This document shows, piece by piece, positions 10,632 to 22,247 of a stretch of 64,000 bases of DNA (position 1 is the stretch's first letter; every line of letters starts with the position of its first letter). The notes under the pieces were generated by a model. That model worked only from the letters and a program-made list of their open reading frames with translations. It ran no database searches and was not told the DNA's origin. A program made the position numbers and the translations under genes. The DNA lies in the NCBI GenBank assembly GCA_027946555.1, contig JAPEVC010000021.1, forward strand, positions 124,001 to 188,000, written 5' to 3'. This DNA is from Gnomoniopsis sp. IMI 355080 (lineage: Eukaryota > Ascomycota > Sordariomycetes > Diaporthales > Gnomoniaceae).

Positions 10632-13600
10632 CTACCCTAGCAGCGACAGCTTTGTGAACGTCGAAATGACAGGCGCCATCTGCTGGGCGTTCACAGCATT
10701 CAAAGAAGCCTGGAGCACACCATCCGCTCCATTGAGTGGGTGCACTTCTGCCAGTGTCCTCCCGTCCTCCCCGGATGGTTGCTGCTCCAATAGCTGCTCC
10801 TGAGGCGACCCAAAGACTTGCCTCACGGCCGCGCGACATGTCTCCACAATCTCATCCATCAGCGCCTCTAAAGCCCTGGCCCGCTCCGCCATGCCTCTTC
10901 TCATCAGCCCAAAGACCAGCCGCTCCACCTCGCCTTTTGTCCCCTCCACCCGCTCCACCAACCTGCGCACACTGTTCACAAGATATTCCGCCTCGTATAC
11001 TGTACCTTTCCGTCCGCGCGCGCGTTTCTTCTCCTCACGCTTGCGATTCTTGCTCGTTGCTCTCGAAACCCGCGAGTCCAGCGTCCCCACGGACCCGGTC
11101 TTGCCCGTGTATCGTGTGAACAAACTCGCGCTGGTGCTGACCCTCGAGCTGGCCATGGATACGTCGTCTGGTATATCTGCGAAGGCGGACGGACGTTCGC
11201 CTTCGTAGAATGCAAGCGGGTCCTCGATGGCTTTGCGACGCAGCTCTTCGATCCGAGGGACTTGTGCACGCAACTGGGCCTTGCAGTCTGCGAGAAACTC
11301 AGTGGAACTGGACAAGGCGTCCGCGAGGCCGGCGTCAACAGCTGATGTGAGGAGCTCATTACGCTTGCGGAGGGCAACTAGGCGCATAGCGTCTGCAAAG
11401 AGATAGCCCTTGCACAGGCACCGGACCGCATCCTCGAGGGAGTGTAGGTACTCTAGATGGACGGTGGCTGCGGACGTGTAATCTTTTGCCTCCCAAAGAG
11501 CATCTGCAAGGGCGGTGGCAAGCTCGGACAGGGAGCCTGCGGACATCGGAGGGTTTTGCTGTTGTGCCGTGAAGAGGCACTCCCGCCAGCAAGCGGCACC
11601 GGCAGCGCGATAGCAGGCTGTGGCGCGGACGAAGTTGTTGAGGGATTCATAGGCCAGACCAGCCTCCCGATACTTGGATTTCGATTCGAGATAGACGGCG
11701 TAGAGGTCGGTGAGAGTCATGTGACAATCAGTGTCATAGCGATAGAGACGAAGAGCGGTTTGATAGAGACTGTGCTTTACAGTGTATGTTTGAACCTCAT
11801 CAAAGACACTCATGGCGTGCAAGTGCTGCAAAGCCTTCTCACGTCTGCCCAGATGGTCGTCAATTGCAAATTTGCGTCTCAGCTCTGGTTTTTTATGAAG
11901 GTCTTGTACGAAGGGCAGATACTCCCGCGGGTCTCTTTGCGATTGCTGGGCAACAAGAAGTGCCAAATCCAGGTTGTAAAGACCTAGTGCGTTGTCGTAA
12001 AGCCTGTTGACGTCTTGCAAGAAGCAGATGTGTTCAACTGCCCTCTCCGCCATGGTCTCATCCTCTTGCATAAGTTCGGCAACGACCTGTAGACCATCCT
12101 CGAGGGCTGGAGGGTTCTTGCACACATTTGCGGTGATGATGTTTTGCAGATTTGTGCCCTTACGAGCTTGGAGAGTCTTAAGAATGGAGTCGCATACGAC
12201 ATTGACCTTTGAGGGTGCGGCCTTGGTGGTTGTGGTGATTGTGTCCTCGGCTGGTCCGCCACCTATGGTGTTTGGCTTAGTTTTTTTTGTGTCTTTATAC
12301 ATTGTCTCTGTCACATCTTCCTCCCTGAGTGAGGCCAGGAACAGGTCGATGTGAGCGACGTCATTGAGCTGGTCCAGAAATAGTCCGACATTCAATAGAA
12401 ACTGCTCGGGGTTATGATCGTAAAGTATGTTCATATCCACTCGTTGCATCCTGCAATGAAGGAATGCTTTTCCGTACTCCTTCTCGTTAATGAGCTGCCG
12501 GATGCCAGCAAGAACCATAGCACGTGGATAGATCGTCTCCAAATTGCCTCGAGGCATCTGGAGGACGACACTCAAAGTGGTTGGCATAGCAACGACAAGC
12601 CTAGCTCCTCTCTCAATGCTCCGACATCTCTCATCATGCTCGGGATCATCAGCCGGTAAGTCAAGATCTGACAACATCAGTAATCATATGGCAAATGCTG
12701 GACTGGGTGCGACATACCCTCTGGGCGACCCAGATGAACGAACTTGAGGAAATGGTTGCTTGTCGTGAAGACAAGATGATCGCAGGTGACGAGAAATGAT
12801 GTACAGTTCTTAGCAAGCTGTTGAGAGTTTGCGTAGAGGTGCCCACTTCTTGACAGACCAAACGCTACTGTGTCGTCCTCGACCTTAACAATCTCTACCC
12901 ACGGAAGCTGTAGAGGAAATCTGGGAGTTACCGCCTCCAAGCAGCTGTCTTGACTGGAGAGACAGACTACTCTTCCTGACTTTGTCTGGAAGTACGCACT
13001 TGCTACTCCGTCTTGTCCTAGCGTGCTCGTAATAGTATTGGCTTGCAGAAAAATGGCCTCCTCCTCAAGCAAGATGGGTTCTTGTATAATGAGGCTGTCT
13101 GCATTGTCGTTCAGTCTACTTCTGCAGACTTTGAGACCTTTGTTGAAAAAGAGTATGTCGGGCTGACCGTGATGCGACAAGGATACCTGAAGTGCATTGT
13201 CCACTAGCTCCTCAGATTTGAAGTCGTAAGTAGCAACGAGGCGGGGCGCCAGGGAGCGTTTGTTCCTAGACTGCCACGCGAAGAGATCAATCCCATCGTG
13301 GTGGAGCACAACCATGGAGGAGTTATCTTGAGAAAAGGCAACATCTATCACGGTTTGGCTGGTTTCGATACTGAACATGGCCATAGGTGGAGGAACATTT
13401 GCAGTCCGGAAGGGAGTGACATTGACGGTACTTCCATCAATCACAGCCACCGCGCCGAAATCATTAGGTGGCATCATTGAGCCTCTCGCTACTGTGAAGA
13501 CGAGTTCGATGTGGAGAATGACGTCTAGCTTTATATTAGCTCAAGCCTGTACACCGGTAGATGGACATGCGTGTTTACCTGTGGAAGCGACAGCGAGTCG

Positions 13601-14776
13601 CAGGGCCTTTTCAGGATGCCATGACACAAGAGAGCAAGCAGATTTGAGCAGAATTTCCCGCTTCAGATACCAATGATAGTTACCGGTTGTCCACAGTTGG
13701 ACGATGTTTCCGACAGTAACAGCGAGGACTGTCGAGTCTGTATTCCATTTTAGGCCAATACGTACACTCGGATCAAGAAGGTTTCCGCTGGAGCGAAGTG
13801 TGAATTGCCCATGTCTCAACCCGTTCCTCTCGAAGAAGACAACGTCGACATGGTCACTGAACCGTTGGATGCCAGCCATCAAATTTCCAGCTGGCCGCCA
13901 GCTCAAGGCTCCTTCCAGGCCGTCTACTGGCTCGCTTACACCATCGAGTTCGCCATCGCGGGTGTAAACTCGAATGAGCCTGCGGGATGCGGATTCCACA
14001 GTGCTGATGGCAGCATAAGCGCCGTCCCCTCTCCAGCTGACACTTGTCCGGCCGTCGTCATTCGGACCAAGGTTTCCCTTGTCCACCTTCTCCGGGATGG
14101 TTGGGTCTCGCAGGGCTTTTGCCTTGGCACCTTTGCCCTGGAATTGGGTTTCCTTCTTGCCCCAGCCGACACTGACATGCTTGGAGGCTGACAGGTCGGC
14201 CGAGGTCATGGTGGCCTCGGCGATGGGATCGAAACTACGACTCATGAAGACGACAGTGTCTGCCTTGGTGGTGATGATCAGAAGTTCCTCATCGGGCGAC
14301 CACTGCGCAGCTGTGATGCCAGCGTCTATGGATCCCATGATCTCAATGTGGAGGTCATCAGGGCTCAAACCCTCCTGCACAACGACGAGGTCACCGCCCT
14401 CGAGAACAGCACATGCTGTGGTCGTATCACTAAAGTAGTGAAGCGCAACTATGCGATCGACAGGCAGATCAGGGGTTGGACTAGGCGCATCCCAAGTCGC
14501 GATGGGCTCGCATAATCTAAGCCAGAGTTAGCAGCAGTTTCATAACACAAGTTGTCCCAATATCGCACCGACAGAGACGGCGACATACAGTGGTAAGGCT
14601 GGGTCATAGTCATGGCGGGTGAGATCTTGGACCACCCTGAGGAGTTCAATCTTGTGTTGTGGACTGGATGGACCGCAAGTGATCAAGACTTCGTCCTTGC
14701 TCGCGTCCCAACAGACGGCTGTGATATCTGCTGCGACTTTGCCGACTTTATGGCCAATAGTGCGAAGATTCCGCAT
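10632..14776 (-). CDS. elp1: Elongator complex subunit Elp1 (IKI3)
   Basis: Elp1 is the scaffold of Elongator, which modifies wobble uridines (mcm5/ncm5) in tRNA. Exons are 14776-14589, 14516-13579, 13524-12718 and 12667-10632; introns are 72, 54 and 50 nt with donors GTATGT, GTAAAC and GTATGT. The product is 1322 aa, the usual size. It starts with the typical MRNLRTIGHKVG. The N-terminal half is WD40-like propeller sequence (for example AAQWSPDEELLIITTKAD, VGWGKKETQFQGKG). The second half is TPR-like helical repeats (VLAGIRQLINEKEYGKAFLH, YDNALGLYNLDLALLVAQQS). Near the C-terminus is the conserved basic tRNA-binding stretch KNRKREEKKRARGRKGT, then the helical dimerisation region. All parts look intact. 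The start codon lies 578 bp from the divergent DUF3984 gene. Confidence 0.96.
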
Positions 14777-15354
14777 CTTCGTGATGCCCTGCTCGGGATG
14801 CTTGTCGCAGCAGGACTATCAAAGCGCTGTCAAATGGGTGATGCTATGGGGTGTTGGGTTGGTCTGCGTGCTACAAAATTTCAGAAATGCTGCAGGACTG
14901 TGCCAAAAAAAAGCGTACCGACACTGTATGAGGATCCGCCCGGCATGTGGACGCGGGCATTGCCGAGCCACAATACCCAACCATGTGTTCGCAGTACCCA
15001 GCAACCTTACCCCACATTCTACACTCGGTAACAGGTGCCAGGAAATATATCGACTTCAGGACTATGCTCGCTGCTTAGAAGCAAAAGAGGCCTTGAGTAC
15101 GTACAGGCCAGTCGCTGCTTGCATCACGCCATCCACTTTTATCGGCCCACCATCACGCGGTTGTCTGCTACAATCATCCAGATTCAGTGTATCACAAGCC
15201 AGTCGGGCGCCCAATTCGTCTTACCATCAACAAGACCATTGCCTTTCGCGTCTCCAGGCAGCGCCGGTTCCCACCGATACCCACTGAAATTCAAGTCATT
15301 GAGACCTGCGTTGGTCGTGAATATCACCCGTTCAACTGGTTCGACACAGTCACC
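14777..15354. other. Divergent promoter between ELP1 and DUF3984 gene
   Basis: Both genes are transcribed outward from this 578-bp spacer. Several plus-strand frames run through it in frame with the DUF3984 protein back to 15187, but they lack family resemblance, so I treat them as leader sequence. Confidence 0.5.
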
Positions 15355-16518
15355 ATGGACCAAGCATATAACGCTCACCAGGCCAGGCGCAAGAATCGCT
15401 CCTCCTCCAACCTCAATCACCTCTCTCTTGCGCCCCTTACTACGAAGCTTCCCATTCATGATTCCGACATGATATACTCCGAGTTGTCAATACCAACCTC
15501 CTATTCCACCAGCTACATGCAGGGCAAGTCCGCCCCCACAACGCCATCGCTCCTTGCTCGTTCTCCGGTGCGACCAACCTCTACAAATAAGAAAGGCGCC
15601 CGTTCTCCCTATGGCCATGGCGCCGCCTCGCCGAGTCTAGCCAAGAGCAAGTCCGCCACCAACCTCTCTACGCGACCCAAATCAGGTGCCACCACGCCGG
15701 GTGGGTATCGGCGAGGGTCGAGGAAGGAATTCCTTCGAGACATACACACTTCCGCTGCACCTCCAGCACGGGTCGACAGTGATTGGCTCCTTCGCGCTGG
15801 CGTTTTGATAAGCAGCGAGACGCGGGAGTCGAAGGGACAGTCCTGGTTGGTGTCAAGGGCGAGCTCGACAAGTTTGGACCGGCTCGAGAACGATGACATC
15901 AATGAGAAGGATATCTTTGAGAGGGAGCGAATTGCAAGGGAGAACCTAATGTCGAGCAGACATACCAGCAGAAGGGGCAGCTTGGCTTTCCTACTAGCAG
16001 ATGACGAGTCTCCTTTCCTCAGCCGTCAAGGCAGTGGTCATGCGAGCCGGAGTCAGCTTGTCACTCCTGGGGAAAGGGCCACCATGGAGGGCTACTTTGC
16101 TGGACAGGCCATAGGCGAAGACGAGTTCATTCCCGGTCCAGACTTCGTCAATCTGAACGAGAAGCTCGAGGCCGCTGGATCTGAGGGGGACATGAATCTC
16201 GACGATGAGACTGCCGTAAGGAAGTTAGTGAACAGTCGCCATGGGCGCTCTCACACCTGGTATGCCAGCGTTCTGGGCTGGACGCTATTTGCGGTCCAAG
16301 AGAACGAGGACGAGGATGACGAGGCTGATGGGGAGGCTACTACGGATGGCGAGGCTGAAGATTGTCTGTCCGAGACCTCGGGAACGGACAGGAATTTGGA
16401 ACTTCGGTTTGCTTCTCTAAGTGAACCGCAAAGTTTGTCGCCGCCCAAGTCTGATGACGCTGGTTGGAAGGATGCTGCTTGGCTTCTGAGCGTTGCCTCC
16501 AAGGTTGCGTGGTCCTGA
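15355..16518 (+). CDS. DUF3984 family protein
   Basis: This is a single-exon gene of 387 aa in a fungal-specific family whose function is not known. I chose the ATG at 15355 (CACCATGG context); the frame is open upstream to 15187 but that part is not typical. The N-terminal half is Ser/Thr/Pro-rich with likely phosphosites. The conserved block SDWLLRAGVLISSETRESKG followed by QSWLVSRASSTSL at about residues 140-180 is the family signature. A second conserved block is VRKLVNSRHGRSHTWYASVL with LGWTLFAVQ, followed by an acidic Glu/Asp run. The extreme C-terminus GWKDAAWLLSVASKVAWS is also characteristic. The family label comes from recalled motifs and was not searched. Confidence 0.82.
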   Translation: MDQAYNAHQARRKNRSSSNLNHLSLAPLTTKLPIHDSDMIYSELSIPTSYSTSYMQGKSAPTTPSLLARSPVRPTSTNKKGARSPYGHGAASPSLAKSKSATNLSTRPKSGATTPGGYRRGSRKEFLRDIHTSAAPPARVDSDWLLRAGVLISSETRESKGQSWLVSRASSTSLDRLENDDINEKDIFERERIARENLMSSRHTSRRGSLAFLLADDESPFLSRQGSGHASRSQLVTPGERATMEGYFAGQAIGEDEFIPGPDFVNLNEKLEAAGSEGDMNLDDETAVRKLVNSRHGRSHTWYASVLGWTLFAVQENEDEDDEADGEATTDGEAEDCLSETSGTDRNLELRFASLSEPQSLSPPKSDDAGWKDAAWLLSVASKVAWS

Positions 16519-18104
16519 AGACGCAGCGCGTGAAGGGCATTAACACAAAGGAGCCAGCATGTTAGCACAAAGAACTGAGGCAGTCACCGCCGCTGGTCCA
16601 TGATCCGGTCATATTTCTCAACTACGAGCTGCTGGATGCCTTAAAGATCTGTCTATGTTGTGAGGTTATGCCTATGGGGTACCCTATCCCGGATCCACGA
16701 CAGAGTCGACTTCGTTAGATCTTGGCCAGCGTCGAGGAAGCACTACCTCGCCTTTGCATACATCGGGCCGTTTCTCCCGCTCCTCACCAGCCTCTTATCC
16801 ACTATTGAAGGACTTCGAGACGCATGTTGGTCACAGGGGCCGATTGAAGACGTTGTGTGAGGCGGTCACTCACGTCCGGAGTGCTGATCCCGAGGTCTAG
16901 GCCTGTCGCTGGCTCGGCCATAGTCGGGGTTTACTAGGCCACAGACTTGGAAAACCTGCTTTTGAGAGATGTGTAACTGCTTGCATGCATCCTCTCTAAG
17001 TAACCACCTTCTGCAATAGTGTTGCGGACCAATCTAGGCCATCGAAGTACGCCAGAAGGCCGCCAAGAAATTACGCATGTACTTAGCTTCCAGGTATAAG
17101 AAATGCTCGTGGCAACGGCTTCCCAGAAGAGATGGCAGAACATTTTCCCCGAAAGCTTACCCCAGATACTGGGCGTAGTAGCATTGTCGTCCCTGACCAT
17201 CCCCGTCTGTCCTCTCGGCCGACGGAGCCGAATCAGATTCGTCATTCTCGATCGAGAATGGTCTGCCGCTCACGCATGTGGCAAAGGTGAATTCGCACGC
17301 TGATTAGTTGACATGACTCACGGGATTATGTAAGCGGGACAAGAAAGTATCAATTGTCATCTCGATCCAGCACTGCGGTACCCTAATGCTTTTGCCAACA
17401 GATTTTCTATTGGGTGATTTTCGAGCGTGTGGCTTTTTTCGCATGACCAATTACCTTCAATCATTACCCCTAGCTTGAATTTTCATTCCCTATGGACCTT
17501 TCCAAATTGAGACACCAAACATAGGGCATGTTTAAGCAAAATAATTCGGTTTCTCTGGCCTCGTCATCAATGTTTCACAAGCGTCTACCGCATTACCTAC
17601 TTGCCCACCTGCTACTACCTGGGTACGTGACTGAAAAAAAACCCAAATCGGCCAAATTGCCGGCAAGGTAATCCCCACTGTCCAGTGACAAATTTGCTTT
17701 GAACTAGTTTCGCGTTACCATGGTCAGTATTAAAAAATTATACGTCGGCAAAGGCGCGCCCCGTTTTGCCGTGGGAAAAAAAAGTAGACAGTCTGTGCTC
17801 CGCAATGAGCTCTACTATGTACTAGGCCTCTAGGACCCAGGACCCAGAACCCCAAGTTTTGGGAATAACATGCGACTACAGTGCAAAGATGCCCCGAAAA
17901 TGGCCTACTGCATCTGTGCAGATGGTCAAAACTCTTTTCGTTTGTCGTTCCTGTCGAAAAAGCTCGGGGACAAGTGTAAGTCTTACCTAAGCATTGAAGA
18001 CCACGGTCGAAAATATTTCTGGTACAGTCTTCAACCGAAGAAAAAAAGAAAAAATCCCTCTAGGGGCGCAAATGAGTAGGCTCTTTGGACAAAGCAGCCT
18101 CCAA

Positions 18105-18130
18105 AGCGCCAGCGCCAGCGCCAGCGCCAG
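18105..18130. repeat. AGCGCC hexanucleotide repeat (x4)
   Basis: Four perfect adjoining AGCGCC units plus a partial unit lie in noncoding DNA. Confidence 0.75.
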
Positions 18131-20104
18131 TCTGTGTTTGCGGTGGAAATAGCAAGCGAAATACGGGGCTGCCACGCTGCGACTCGGATACGGAAAGATC
18201 TTGAGTCGACGGTAGCGCTAGGCGAGTGCGCTGTAAGCTGTGTCGCAGGCCATCCGTCTTGTTACTTGTGGACTTGCAGCCAGATAGTGCATCCTTTGGT
18301 ATGAAGGCTTTTCCCGGGACGTGGGACCTTGGCGCGCCATACCTGATGAGCCCCAAGAAACAACGGCGTGGTGCGCGCGTGTCACACCAGATGGGCCCAG
18401 GCGTACGGAATTCGGCGTTTTTAACGGAGAAGCTAAAATGCGTGGTTCAGCTCCGATAGATCCAATGCCCTGAAAAGCCGGTCTAGTGCTTGCTGCATTC
18501 TTGCCAGAGTCGATCTGAGTCTTTTGATATGGCGGAACGTCGAGCATGTTGTACACAAGTAGACGTATAGCAGTGCCAGTGTGCTAGGCAGACTAAGTTG
18601 TTGGCGAGAGTCCACTCGACTGCTTGCTGGTGATGGGCCTGGGGTTGAACGTGTCGATCAATACCACATTTGCGCGCGCGCCATGGGCGATGGGGACGCA
18701 TGCAACTACTAAGTATGATTCCACTGGGTCATAAGCCAGGGCTGCAGGCATAAGTCTCCGGGGCCATGCCACGGGGCTCTTATCTGCCATGGGGGCCGTC
18801 CAGGCTTTCCACGGGGTGGCAGGGTAGTCAGTCGACCGACCGTTGATGCGAGGACGGCGGGGCAGGGCGACGGTCAATCTATTGACGGATTAATAGTCTA
18901 TTTTGGAATGGAAGCCACATCGCAGTAAGCGGTCGGGGAGGGGACGTTAATTTGGTTCTGTTATGTGCTGTTATTTCCGAATTCCAGTTGCGACAGTGTC
19001 AGATGTTGGTGCGCATAAGCTTCAATTGGCCGAGGCGTTAGCCCAATGAAGTCAGCAGCACCCGGAGGAGGCGTGAGATGGGAGATCGTTATTTCCGAGA
19101 AGAAATTGATGGTATGTGAAGGTGTAGGGAGGAATTGATGGTATTTGAAGATGTTGATATAGTTCCGAAATGTACCCATGGCACAGGACATGTAATTGAA
19201 GAACGAGTGGTGCACAGACCATCATAGTGGCAGGTGGCAGGTTAAAGTTGGTGACGGAGTGCGAAGGACCCTGCGAGCTAAGTTGCAGAAATGACGTCGA
19301 GGTCGCCGGGTTTCTGCAGCAGCGTAGATCCCTGCAAGTGGAGCCAGTCACATCATCACTGAGCCTGAGGCTTTCGAAGGGGGCCGTTGCCGCTGCCGCA
19401 CTTGACCTTCAACCTTCTCTGCAGCAATTGTATTCACCCCAGTGTCTGTACACCTCGGACATTTCCTCACCTTGGGGCGTGATCCGGCCTGGTGGTCATT
19501 CACTCTCCTTCTTCTATCGCCCGTCCCCCATCCCACACAGCACATGCCTCTGGCAGTAATCCCTGTGTCCACGCTGTTCTGGTAATTCACCTATACATCC
19601 CGGCATCCTGCACCTCGACTGCCTATCTTGGACAGACCCACTTTGTTCTCGAAAGAACCTTAGTTGAGGAGACTTGGCCAGCTCCAGTCTGATCCTCATT
19701 TTCGTGGGCATCCTCCCACCCCGGAGCGCAGCCAAAAAACCCATTGTGACCTACGCTTGCGCTACGCTTGCGCTTCCAGGCCCCTCCTCCCAATCCCACC
19801 ACTCAAACAGCTCAACATCGAACCACTGCCTGGCCTGAGCCTCTCACGATAGCCTCTTTCCTCTCGATCTCGCCCCAGCTAGGACTCTACGGCCTTCCTC
19901 ACATCAAAGGCCAGCGACAAGGTACAAGGGCCCCATCTCCACTCAATCCTCTGCTTGCCTGCAGAGCATACCGCCAGACTTCCCACTTCTCCTGACTGAC
20001 GTCGCTCTTTGCATAGCTAGTCCCCCAAGCCGGGCCCATCACCTGTGCACAGGTCAATCAACATCTTGGAACCTTCCTCAGCGCATCTCATTCTCAACTG
20101 GAAG

Positions 20105-20503
20105 GTGAGTTTGTTGTTTGTAATTGATGATGCCACTGGGTCCTTCACCCATCATATCACTCCTCGCCCTTACACAGCGTTGTTGCCCTCCCCTCATCCT
20201 CTCCTTTTCTAACCTCCCCCCCTTTTGCCCCGAGTTGCCTTACAACAACTTCTCAGCCACGTCATCTGACCACCGCCCACACCTTATGATCGGCGAGCTG
20301 CCCCTCAGGCCAAAGGTCTTAAACGGGAACATGGAGGGTGTTTTCACAAGCCCTCCGATGATCTGTACTAAACCCCAATATCTACGAGGCTTGGATCTTC
20401 ATCCCGGCTGCTAGGGGGAATCATTTGCTTCCCCTCTTGCATCACACCTGGCCCGCTTCTCCGGCATCAGACCGGGGACCCACATGTTTGTCTTTTTCTG
20501 CAG
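20105..20503 (+). other. Probable 5'-leader intron of YPD1
   Basis: A strong donor (GAAG|GTGAGT) at 20105 pairs with a strong pyrimidine tract and acceptor (TCTTTTTCTGCAG) ending at 20503, 184 bp before the YPD1 start codon. The intervening 399 bp has no coding signal. It is inferred from the sites alone. Confidence 0.45.
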
Positions 20504-20687
20504 AAGCGCTGACCCAGGCCATACAATTCCACAGGAACCAACGCGACGCGGTCTGCTGTCTTTTCAGACATTGTGAACTGCTCTCTTCTTGCGTCTGATC
20601 TACTTCGTATCCGCCCAGGATTCATCCTTACAAGTCAAAAGATCACTTTCCAAGAAGTACACGACTCTTGGTGGGACCGACTTAAAG

Positions 20688-21314
20688 ATGACTGATGTGA
20701 GTGGCTCGAATTACCAATCCGGATCTTGCCCGCATGGTCAAGGCCAGCTTCCGCAGGAGGGCCACTAATCACGTTTACCAGAACGAGGATTCGACTCTGC
20801 CGGACTTCGGCGACAGCGTCGACATGCAGACCTTCTCCCAGATCCTGGAAATGGACGAGGACGAAGCCGAACGTGAATTCTCCAAGCCACTGGTATTCAA
20901 CTTCTTCGAGCAGGCCGAGGAAACATTTGAGAAGATGGACAAAGCTTTGTGAGTTGCGCACCCTGACCCCACGGCTCTGTGAACCAGGCTGTCCGTCAGA
21001 CTTCGTGATCCTTGACTAACACTACTTTTTTCCTCTTCAGGGAAGAGAAGAACCTGAGCGAGCTGTCTAGTCTTGGTCATTTTCTGAAGGGGTCTTCAGC
21101 TACCTTGGGCTTCAATAAGGTTCGGGACAGTTGCCAGATTATCCAACAGTACGGCCAGAAGCAAACAGTCGATGGTACCGACGAAACCGACGAGGAGGTT
21201 TGCCTCAAGAAAATCAAAGACGCCGTTGAGGCTGTCAAGGTCGACTTTGTGGACCTTGAGAAAGAACTCAAGGCGTTCTTCGGTGGCGACTCTGTAGAAG
21301 CCGAAGAAGCTTGA
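20688..21314 (+). CDS. ypd1: Ypd1-type histidine phosphotransfer (HPt) protein
   Basis: Ypd1 carries phosphate from hybrid histidine kinases to the Ssk1 and Skn7 response regulators, and so controls the osmostress MAP kinase pathway. My model has exons 20688-20696, 20782-20948 and 21041-21314 and gives 149 aa. The first coding exon is only 9 nt (ATG ACT GAT). Its donor is GTGAGT, and the intron ends in CACTAATC...TTTACCAG. The second intron has GTGAGT and TTCCTCTTCAG ends. The HPt motif SSLGHFLKGSSATLGF places the phosphorylated histidine at H72. The four-helix bundle is complete (TFSQILEMDED, VFNFFEQAEETFEKMDKALE, VDFVDLEKELKAFF). The downstream exons are firm. The micro first exon is an inference, since an in-frame non-ATG extension exists. 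Confidence 0.93.
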
Positions 21315-22247
21315 TCGTACCCGACGAATAGCTACCGGCATCTAACACCATCTCCCGCAGCTACTGTTGCCCAGACCTACAGGTTCGGAACAGGGACTGG
21401 TTCTGTGATGTCAATTTGGTGTCCAAGATGTTGATTACAACCCGCTCGTCTTGATTCCGAAGCCCCGGCCCCCTGTCTTGGAGGGCATTCGGCACAAAAG
21501 CATTGCTTGCTTCCAGGATATCACGGTATTGGCAGTTGGCCGCCGGTGGTAGTTTGCATCAAGCACAGCTAGGACAAAGCAAGGAGGAGGGGTCTTTCAA
21601 TTTGGCAACTCTGGCGGGGCTGCTTGCAGGCTGGGGACGTCATCGACGTGGTACTTGAATAGTGGACTTGGAAGGCTCTTAATCATACTCGGCCGGTTCT
21701 TTAAATCTGTCACCTTTGCCCTTAAAAATCATCTCTGTCTCACCAATCTGCCGAGGCTTGGGACAGCTGGCAGCCAGTCTTGACAACAACAACAACAACA
21801 ACAAGCACTCCCGTTTCGCCAGATAGGGTTTCCGCAGGATAACGGCCCATGAAGAAAGGAGCAAATGTATTAGGCAGGTGTAGTAAACTTCCAATGAGAA
21901 GGGGGGAGTCAAATAGTGTTTCACTCCCACGAGCATTGGCCTTCTCAGCCAGTGTTGTCCGAGATGACTGGATTATCCCTTTGGCTTTGCCAGTGACAGT
22001 GCAATGGGACTGCCGGTTGGCTTTCCTCCTTCTGTCTTCGATGTGGTCTACTTATGGAATGATACTGCAGCATATCCTGATACGCTCTGTTCGCAAGCCA
22101 GGCTGGCCAGCAGACTCGGTTCGACCTCGGAGATGCCTAATTAGCGTTGCCAGGCAAGTAGGATAGTCTTGCAGGACGATTGACCCGCGGAATGGTCCTC
22201 GATCCTCTGCGTAGGGAGTCTCTGGAGACGCTGTAGCGGGACGTGCT
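21315..22247. other. Intergenic between convergent YPD1 and 2H-phosphoesterase genes
   Basis: This 933-bp gap holds the two 3' ends. It contains a CAA trinucleotide repeat (ACAACAACAACAACAACAA) at about 21783-21803. No coding signal is visible. Confidence 0.5.
21783..21803. repeat. CAA trinucleotide repeat
   Basis: Seven uninterrupted ACA/CAA units form a microsatellite in noncoding DNA. Confidence 0.75.

Larger units (their letters stand above)
16519..20687. other. Long gene-poor spacer upstream of YPD1
   Basis: No frame in these 4.2 kb resembles a protein family. The stretch 17300-18060 is relatively A/T-rich with several A-runs. From about 19400 to 20687 the plus strand is strongly pyrimidine-rich, which looks like the promoter and leader of the YPD1 gene and includes a probable leader intron (20105-20503). 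An AGCGCC tandem repeat lies at 18105-18130. Confidence 0.5.
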
